Shown here: piece by piece, positions 59,101-64,000 of the stretch
Layout: every line of letters starts with the position of its first letter
How positions within the stretch are numbered: position 1 is the stretch's first letter
From: Streptomyces sp. ERV7
GTDB lineage: Bacteria; Actinomycetota; Actinomycetes; Streptomycetales; Streptomycetaceae
Direction of reading: 5' to 3'
NCBI RefSeq assembly: GCF_001653515.1
Contig: NZ_LYOY01000040.1
Location: 1,178,001 to 1,242,000, forward strand
DNA length: 64,000 nt
Program-made: the position numbers and the translations under genes
Notes under the pieces: generated by a model
Told to the model about the DNA's origin: nothing
Databases searched by the model: none
The model's input: only the letters and a program-made list of their open reading frames with translations

Positions 59101-60390
59101 TCAGCAGGTCGCGTGCGGTGCCGCGAGGCGCGTCGCGGCGAGTCGCCGCTCGGTGCGGGCGGCGTGGCTGCCGTACAGCGTCACCGAGACGACGCCGAGG
59201 ACGGCGAGCAGGCCGAGCAGCACCGTGGCGGGCCAGCCGCCCGCGTGGAAGGCGACCGCGCCCAGCGTGCCGCCCGCGCTGCTGCCCAGGTAGTACGCGG
59301 ACTGGTAGAGCGCCGACGCCTGGGCGCGGCCCGTCTTCGCGGTGCGGCTCACCGAGGAGGAGGCGACGGCGTGGCCCGCGAAGAACCCCGCGGTGATCAG
59401 GACCAGGCCCGCGAGCACCGCCGCCAGCGTGTCGAGCAGGCTCAGCACCAGACCGGCGGTCGTGGTGGAGACGGCCAGGTACAGCGCGCCCCGGCGGCCG
59501 AGCCGGGCGACCAGCTGCCCGGCCGCGGCCGAGGAGACCGTACCGACCAGGTACACCAGGAAGATCGAGCCGACCACGCCCTGCGGGAGGTGGAAGGGCG
59601 CGGCGGTGAGCCGGTAGCCGATCACCGTGTAGACGGCGCCGAACACCGTCATGAAGAGCGCGCCGATCGCGTACAGGCGTACCAGGAGCGGGTCCGCGAG
59701 ATGGCCGCGCACGGTCGCCGCCAGCGCGCGCGGGTCCAGCGGGGCCGCCTTGAAGTGGCGGGACTTCGGGAGCAGCAGCCGGAAGGCCACCGCGCACCCG
59801 GCGGCCAGCAGCCCGACCGCCGCCAGTGCCGCGCGCCAGCCCCACGCCTGGGCCACCCAGCCGGTCAGGATCCGGCCGCTCATGCCGCCGATGGAGTTGC
59901 CCGCCACGAACAGGCCGATCGCCGCGACCAGCGCCTTGGGCCGCACCTCCTCGGCGAGATAGGCCATCGCTGAGGCGGGCAGTCCGGCCAGGGCCGCGCC
60001 CTGGACCGCCCGCAGCGCCACCAGCCAGCCGACGTTGGGCGCGAACGGGACGAGCAGCCCCACGCCGACCGCGACCACCAGCGAGACCGTCATCGTCCGG
60101 GACCGCCCGAACCGCTCGGAGAGCGCGCTCAGCGGCAGTACGCACAGCGCCAGCGCGCCGGTCGCCGCCGACACGGTCCAGCTCGCCGCGGAGGCCGACA
60201 CCCCCAAGTCGCCCGAGATCAGCGGGAGCAGGGCCTGGGTGGAGTAGAGGAGGGCGAAGGTGGCGACCCCGGCGGCGAAGAGCGCGAAGCTCATCCGGCG
60301 GTAGCCGGGAGCACCCGGGAAGAGCTGATCGGGGGACGGCGCGGTGGAGGCACCCACGGTGGTGGGTGCCCCGGTACTGGCAGGAGGCAT
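59101..60390 (-). CDS. MFS transporter (YnfM/inner-membrane transport-like)
   Basis: A 429-aa transporter with 12 predicted helices, starting after a Ser/Thr/Pro-rich N-terminal tail. The motif between helices 2 and 3 is LSALSERFGRSRTMTVSL and the later loop LVARLGRRGALYL repeats it in the second half. It is divergent from a LysR regulator with shared ATGCG/CGCAT sites, so it is probably controlled by it. A substrate cannot be assigned; YnfM-type proteins export small organic compounds. Confidence 0.88.
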   Translation of the reverse strand: MPPASTGAPTTVGASTAPSPDQLFPGAPGYRRMSFALFAAGVATFALLYSTQALLPLISGDLGVSASAASWTVSAATGALALCVLPLSALSERFGRSRTMTVSLVVAVGVGLLVPFAPNVGWLVALRAVQGAALAGLPASAMAYLAEEVRPKALVAAIGLFVAGNSIGGMSGRILTGWVAQAWGWRAALAAVGLLAAGCAVAFRLLLPKSRHFKAAPLDPRALAATVRGHLADPLLVRLYAIGALFMTVFGAVYTVIGYRLTAAPFHLPQGVVGSIFLVYLVGTVSSAAAGQLVARLGRRGALYLAVSTTTAGLVLSLLDTLAAVLAGLVLITAGFFAGHAVASSSVSRTAKTGRAQASALYQSAYYLGSSAGGTLGAVAFHAGGWPATVLLGLLAVLGVVSVTLYGSHAARTERRLAATRLAAPHATC

Positions 60391-60414
60391 GGATCGACCG
60401 TAGGCCCGGGAGAT

Positions 60415-60463
60415 TTATGCGTCCAATGCGTGGAGAGCGCATAATCGATCCACATACGCATAA
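60415..60463. promoter_or_regulatory. LysR-type operator region
   Basis: TTATGCG (60415-60421), AATGCG (60425-60430), GCGCATAA (60437-60444) and ACGCATAA (60456-60463) form nested inverted repeats between the divergent MFS and LysR genes, as in a LysR autoregulatory region. Confidence 0.65.
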
Positions 60464-60488
60464 GCACAGCTCAGGCGGGTGTCTGTCA

Positions 60489-61406
60489 TTGAACAGTAAC
60501 GAAGAAGACATTGTTACGGTGCTCGCGCCCCGCCTCGCGTACTTCGCCGCGGTCGCCCGGCACGAGCACGTCACGCGCGCGGCGCACGAGCTCGGCGTGC
60601 CCCAGTCGACGCTCTCGCGCGCGATGGTGCGGCTCGAAGAGGACCTGGGGGTCGCGCTGTTCGCCCGCAAGGGCCGCACCGTCTCGCTCACCCCCGCCGG
60701 GCGCACCTTCCTCGGTTCGGCCGAGCGCGCCCTCGCCGAGGTGGGGCGGGCCGCCGAGTCGGTGCGGGCCGACGCCGACCCGGCGGCGGGCAAGGTCGCC
60801 TTCGGCTTTCTGCACACCATGGGCTCCGAGACCGTCCCCGCCCTCATCCGGGCCTTCCGGGTCACCCACCCCCGGGTGCGCTTCACGCTCGTGCAGAACT
60901 ACGGCGAGGCGATGATCGAGCGGCTGCGCGCGGGGGACCTCGACCTCTGCCTCACCTCGCCGGTGCCGGACGCGCCCGACCTCGTGGCCCGGCGCCTGGA
61001 CGAGCAGCGGCTGCGCCTCGTCGTCCCCGACGACCACCGGCTGGCCACGCGCAAGCGGGTCCGGCTCGCGGAGGCCGCCGACGAGACGTTCGTGACCCTG
61101 GAGCCCGGCTACGGGCTGCGGCGCATCACGGACGACCTGTGCGCCCAGGCCGGGTTCACGCCCAAGGTCGCCTTCGAGGGCGAGGAGGCGGAGACCCTGC
61201 GCGGTCTGGTGGCGGCGGGCCTGGGCGTGGCCCTGCTGCCGCCGCCCGCCGTGGCCCGCCCGGGCGTCGTCGAGCTGACGGTGACAGCGCCGCGCGCGGT
61301 GCGCGAGATCGGGGTCGCCTGGCTGGACGGCCACCCGGACACCCCGCCGGTGGCCGCCTTCAAGGCGTTCCTGCTGTCCCGGCGCGGGCAGTTGCTGCCG
61401 GTCTGA
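60489..61406 (+). CDS. LysR-family transcriptional regulator
   Basis: About 305 aa. The HTH is near the N-terminus (LAYFAAVARHEHVTRAAHEL, VPQSTLSRAMVRLEEDLGVALFARKGR), followed by a periplasmic-binding-like ligand domain (KVAFGFLHTMGSETVPALIRAF, AGDLDLCLTSP, FEGEEAETLRGLVAAGLGVALLP). It likely activates or represses the divergent MFS gene in response to a small effector. The start is TTG at 60489 or GTG at 60519; neither has a strong ribosome-binding site. Confidence 0.92.
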   Translation: MNSNEEDIVTVLAPRLAYFAAVARHEHVTRAAHELGVPQSTLSRAMVRLEEDLGVALFARKGRTVSLTPAGRTFLGSAERALAEVGRAAESVRADADPAAGKVAFGFLHTMGSETVPALIRAFRVTHPRVRFTLVQNYGEAMIERLRAGDLDLCLTSPVPDAPDLVARRLDEQRLRLVVPDDHRLATRKRVRLAEAADETFVTLEPGYGLRRITDDLCAQAGFTPKVAFEGEEAETLRGLVAAGLGVALLPPPAVARPGVVELTVTAPRAVREIGVAWLDGHPDTPPVAAFKAFLLSRRGQLLPV

Positions 61407-61462
61407 GGCCGCGTACCGCCGCCGGGAGTTCGGCCGGGCGCTGAGCGGCCTGCCGCACCCGG

Positions 61463-62227
61463 CTAGGCGTTCAGCGACTTGCCGAACCCGGCCGCCAGCG
61501 GCATCCGCAGCCCCAGCGGCGGCGGGGCGGCCAGGGCGTCGGCGACGGGGCGCGCGTACGCGTGCGTGAAGAGCGAGCCCTTCACGAAGTCGACGGCCAG
61601 GGCCTGGACTTCGGCGCGGTGCTGGCGCAGCCCGTGCCCGTCCGAGTGGACCTCGAAGCGGCAGGTGTCGCGGTTGGCCTTCTTCGCGCGCGTGGCGAGG
61701 CGGAACGACAGCTCCGGGTCGCTGCGGGCGTCGTTGGTGCCGTGCACGATCAGCACCCGTCTGCCCACCAGCTGCTTCACCGGCTCCGGCTCGGCCGCCA
61801 TGTCCTCCTCCGGCAGCCAAGGGGCCATCGAGAGCACGCAGTTGACGGCGGAGTGCCCCGCCGCGCGCAGCGCCGCCCGGCCGCCCATGCCGTGCCCGGC
61901 CAGGCAGACGGGCACATCGCCGTACCGCCGCACCACCTCCTCGGCGGCCCACTCGGCGTCCGCCGCGAGCAGGGCGTCGCCGCCGTTCCAGCCCCGGCCC
62001 CGGTAGCGGACGAGATGGGCCACGAGCCCGTCGTCCCGCCCGGCGCGGGCGAGGCGCCGCGCCAGCGGCAGCGCCGAGGCGTAGGAGAGGGGGGAGGGGC
62101 GGCGCGCCGAGACGGGGTCGCCGTCCGGCAGCACCAGCACCACACCGCCGACCGAGGAGCCGGCGCCGGTCGCACCGACGGCCCGTCCAAGTCGGGCAGC
62201 AGGCAGGGAAGTCGCATGCTGGGCCAT
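61463..62227 (-). CDS. Alpha/beta-hydrolase-fold protein lacking the nucleophile serine
   Basis: A 254-aa alpha/beta hydrolase. The nucleophile elbow reads CLAGHGMGGRAAL, so the catalytic position of GxSxG is Gly rather than Ser. The acid and histidine of a triad are still visible (VLIVHGTNDARSDPELS; VHSDGHGLRQHR). It may be a pseudoenzyme or binding protein, or use another residue. Similar sequences in Streptomyces with altered elbows are known to me only from memory. It is convergent with the LysR gene and divergent from add. Confidence 0.85.
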   Translation of the reverse strand: MAQHATSLPAARLGRAVGATGAGSSVGGVVLVLPDGDPVSARRPSPLSYASALPLARRLARAGRDDGLVAHLVRYRGRGWNGGDALLAADAEWAAEEVVRRYGDVPVCLAGHGMGGRAALRAAGHSAVNCVLSMAPWLPEEDMAAEPEPVKQLVGRRVLIVHGTNDARSDPELSFRLATRAKKANRDTCRFEVHSDGHGLRQHRAEVQALAVDFVKGSLFTHAYARPVADALAAPPPLGLRMPLAAGFGKSLNA

Positions 62228-62313
62228 GACAGAACAGTCTCAGAAGCCGAGGTGTACTCCACCCGTCCGCGCGGTCACTGTTACGTATCGGCAACCGAGC
62301 GACTCCCGGTGAT

Positions 62314-62335
62314 CTACGCGCGTAGGGGCTAGCAT
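62314..62335 (+). promoter_or_regulatory. Nucleoside-regulon operator 4 and -10 of add
   Basis: The perfect palindrome CTACGCGCGTAG (62314-62325) is followed by TAGCAT (62330-62335). The ATG of add starts 6 nt later, so transcription and translation begin together. Confidence 0.8.
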
Positions 62336-62341
62336 GCGCAG

Positions 62342-63496
62342 ATGACGAGCCAGACCACCGACGTACCGACCACGGACCAGATCCGCCGCGCCCCGAAGGT
62401 GCTGCTCCACGACCACCTCGACGGCGGTCTGCGTCCTGGCACCATCATCGAGATCGCCGAACAGACCGGGTACTCCCACCTGCCCGAGACCGAGGCCGAC
62501 AAGCTCGGCATCTGGTTCCGGGAAGCCGCCGACTCCGGTTCCCTGGAGCGGTATCTGGAGACCTTCGCGCACACCTGCGCCGTCATGCAGACCCGCGACG
62601 CGCTCTTCCGTGTCGCCGCCGAGTGCGCCGAGGACCTGGCGCAGGACGGCGTCGTCTACGCCGAGGTGCGGTACGCGCCGGAGCAGCACCTGGAGAAGGG
62701 GCTGACGCTCCAGGAGGTCGTGGAGGCGGTCAACGACGGCTTCCGCGAGGGCGAGCGCCGGGCCCGCGCCAACGGCCACCGCATCCGCGTCGGCGCCCTC
62801 CTGACCGCCATGCGGCACGCCGCCCGCGCGCTGGAGATCGCCGAACTCGCCAACTCCTACCGGGACTCGGGCGTGGTCGGCTTCGACATCGCGGGTGCCG
62901 AGGCGGGCTTCCCGCCCACCCGCCACCTGGACGCCTTCGAGTACCTGAAGCGGGAGAACAACCACTTCACCATCCACGCGGGCGAGGCCTTCGGCCTGCC
63001 GTCGATCTGGCAGGCGCTCCAGTGGTGCGGCGCCGACCGGCTCGGCCACGGGGTGCGGATCATCGACGACATCGAGGTCGCCGAGGACGGCACGGTGAAG
63101 CTGGGGCGGCTCGCCTCGTACGTACGGGACAAGCGCATCCCGCTGGAGATGTGCCCGACGTCCAACCTCCAGACCGGCGCCGCCGCTTCGTACGCCGAAC
63201 ACCCGATCGGGCTGCTGCGCCGGCTCCACTTCCGGGCCACCGTCAACACCGACAACCGGCTGATGAGCGGCACCAGCATGAGCGAGGAATTCGAGCGGCT
63301 GACCGAGGCATTCGGCTACACGCTCGACGACATGCAGTGGTTCACCGTCAATGCGATGAAATCAGCGTTCATTCCTTTCGACGAACGCCTCGCCATGATC
63401 AATGACGTCATCAAGCCCGGCTACGCCGAGCTGAAATCCGAATGGCTGTTCAAGCAGACCGCCGCGACCAGCGGGTCTACCCCGTCCATGGGCTGA
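62342..63496 (+). CDS. add: Adenosine deaminase
   Basis: A 384-aa zinc hydrolase converting adenosine and deoxyadenosine to inosine forms. Metal and catalytic residues are in LLHDHLDGGLR, FTIHAGEAFG (His, Glu), RLGHGVRI and the Asp of VNTDNRLMSG; FDIAGAE and MCPTSNLQTG complete the barrel. It is probably leaderless: TAGCAT lies 6 nt before the ATG. It shares its operator with the BMP, ABC and deoA promoters, so it belongs to the same salvage regulon. A classic T-tract terminator follows. Confidence 0.96.
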   Translation: MTSQTTDVPTTDQIRRAPKVLLHDHLDGGLRPGTIIEIAEQTGYSHLPETEADKLGIWFREAADSGSLERYLETFAHTCAVMQTRDALFRVAAECAEDLAQDGVVYAEVRYAPEQHLEKGLTLQEVVEAVNDGFREGERRARANGHRIRVGALLTAMRHAARALEIAELANSYRDSGVVGFDIAGAEAGFPPTRHLDAFEYLKRENNHFTIHAGEAFGLPSIWQALQWCGADRLGHGVRIIDDIEVAEDGTVKLGRLASYVRDKRIPLEMCPTSNLQTGAAASYAEHPIGLLRRLHFRATVNTDNRLMSGTSMSEEFERLTEAFGYTLDDMQWFTVNAMKSAFIPFDERLAMINDVIKPGYAELKSEWLFKQTAATSGSTPSMG

Positions 63497-63511
63497 TCGG
63501 GTAAATCGTCT

Positions 63512-63545
63512 AAACGGCCGGGAGAACCAATTCCCGGCCGTTTTC
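63512..63545 (+). terminator. Intrinsic terminator after add
   Basis: AAACGGCCGGGA (63512-63523) pairs perfectly with TCCCGGCCGTTT (63532-63543), followed by a T-run. The 8-nt loop is gaaccaat. It is one of the few hairpins here with a clear T-tract. Confidence 0.92.
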
Positions 63546-63630
63546 CGTGGTTTCACGTGTTTGCGGGGCGAGTGGCGGTCTGACTAGCTTGCAGAGCCGC
63601 TCACATCCCCTTCCCTAGGATGAATTCCAG

Positions 63631-63963
63631 ATGAAGCAGTCTGCCGTCAAGACGCTCGGTGCCGCCGCTGTCGGTGTCGCCTTCGCCGCCGCTGCCGCCG
63701 GTACGGCCTCCGCCGCGCCCGCCGTGGCCGGAGTCCCCGAGCTCCCCGCCCTGTCCGGCCTGACCAACACGCTGCCCATCGAGGGCGTCGCCAAGAAGCT
63801 CCCGACGGGTGCCCCGGAGTCGCTGACCGCCGGTCAGAGCGCTCTGGGCAAGGGCACGTCCGCCCTGCCCACCGGGGACTCCAGCCCCGTGAACGGCCTC
63901 CTCGGCGGTCTGCCGACGGGTGGTCTGCCGATCGCCGGTGGTCTGCCCGCCCTCGGCGGCTGA
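63631..63963 (+). CDS. Small secreted Gly/Leu/Pro-rich protein
   Basis: A 110-aa protein with a Sec signal peptide (KTLGAAAVGVAFAAAAAG, cleavage after ASA-AP) and a mature part with no Cys, ending in the repeat-like GGLPTGGLPIAGGLPALGG. Such small secreted proteins are frequent in Streptomyces envelopes, but this one lacks chaplin or other recognisable domains. ATG at 63631 lies ~9 nt after TAGGAT, so the 5' leader is short. Function unknown. Confidence 0.75.
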   Translation: MKQSAVKTLGAAAVGVAFAAAAAGTASAAPAVAGVPELPALSGLTNTLPIEGVAKKLPTGAPESLTAGQSALGKGTSALPTGDSSPVNGLLGGLPTGGLPIAGGLPALGG

Positions 63964-64000
63964 TGGCTGAAACGTGCCGCCAGACGGTGCGTTGAGGCGT

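Overview
The window is chromosomal DNA from a Streptomyces or a very close relative. It is about 70-75% GC with strong third-position GC bias, GTG and TTG starts are common, and many genes have a -10-like box only 6-7 nt before the start codon, which suggests leaderless mRNAs. The gene order (glyA, D-Ala-D-Ala carboxypeptidase, a small SCO4848-type protein, sdhCDAB, a methylmalonyl-CoA mutase-like gene, a nonulosonate cluster, a BMP/ABC nucleoside transporter, cdd, deoA, add) matches, from memory, the conserved core around SCO4837-SCO4901 of S. coelicolor. I saw no IS element, prophage, CRISPR array, rRNA or functional tRNA.

Region by region. 1-11.5 kb: part of a membrane transporter, a lipoprotein with a glutathionylspermidine-synthase-like ATP-grasp enzyme, a polysaccharide deacetylase, ornithine aminotransferase (rocD), serine hydroxymethyltransferase (glyA) behind a ZTP riboswitch, two divergent genes of unknown role, a glycosidase-like lipoprotein, an ATP-grasp protein and a secreted EEP-fold phosphatase. 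11.7-16.9 kb: DprE2, DprE1, PAP2 phosphatase, UbiA prenyltransferase and GtrA protein, together a compact equivalent of the mycobacterial decaprenylphosphoryl-arabinose pathway, followed by a YihY/BrkB protein. 16.9-24.2 kb: a D,D-carboxypeptidase, a solute-binding protein, a TetR operon and a divergent MFS/MarR pair, both with clear palindromic operators. 24.2-27.7 kb: succinate dehydrogenase (sdhCDAB).

27.9-41.8 kb: an OHCU-decarboxylase-like gene, a GH20 hexosaminidase, two tandem paralogous ECF sigma factors with a membrane protein that may be the anti-sigma factor, an L,D-transpeptidase, a B12-domain-less mutase chain, a GntR regulator, an FhuF-type iron reductase with an iron box, a DUF2637 protein, and a TetR-ATPase fusion divergent from a flavin monooxygenase. 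41.8-49 kb: glycosyltransferases plus NeuA-HAD and NeuB genes that form a likely nonulosonate (Kdn) wall-polymer locus.

49-64 kb: an M20 amidohydrolase behind a six-copy 11-bp direct-repeat array, then nucleoside uptake and salvage (BMP lipoprotein, ABC ATPase, two permeases, cdd, deoA, add). Four promoters here share a CTACGCGCGTAG-type palindrome, so these genes look like one regulon. The ABC ATPase has no ATG, GTG, TTG or CTG start and appears to begin at ATC behind an excellent ribosome-binding site. STAS, ECF sigma, MFS/LysR and a nucleophile-less hydrolase genes are interleaved.

The most noteworthy points are the shared nucleoside operator, the AUC start, the 11-bp repeat array, the TetR-ATPase fusion, the five-gene DPA-like cluster with an alanine at the benzothiazinone-target position, and the phased MarR operators.
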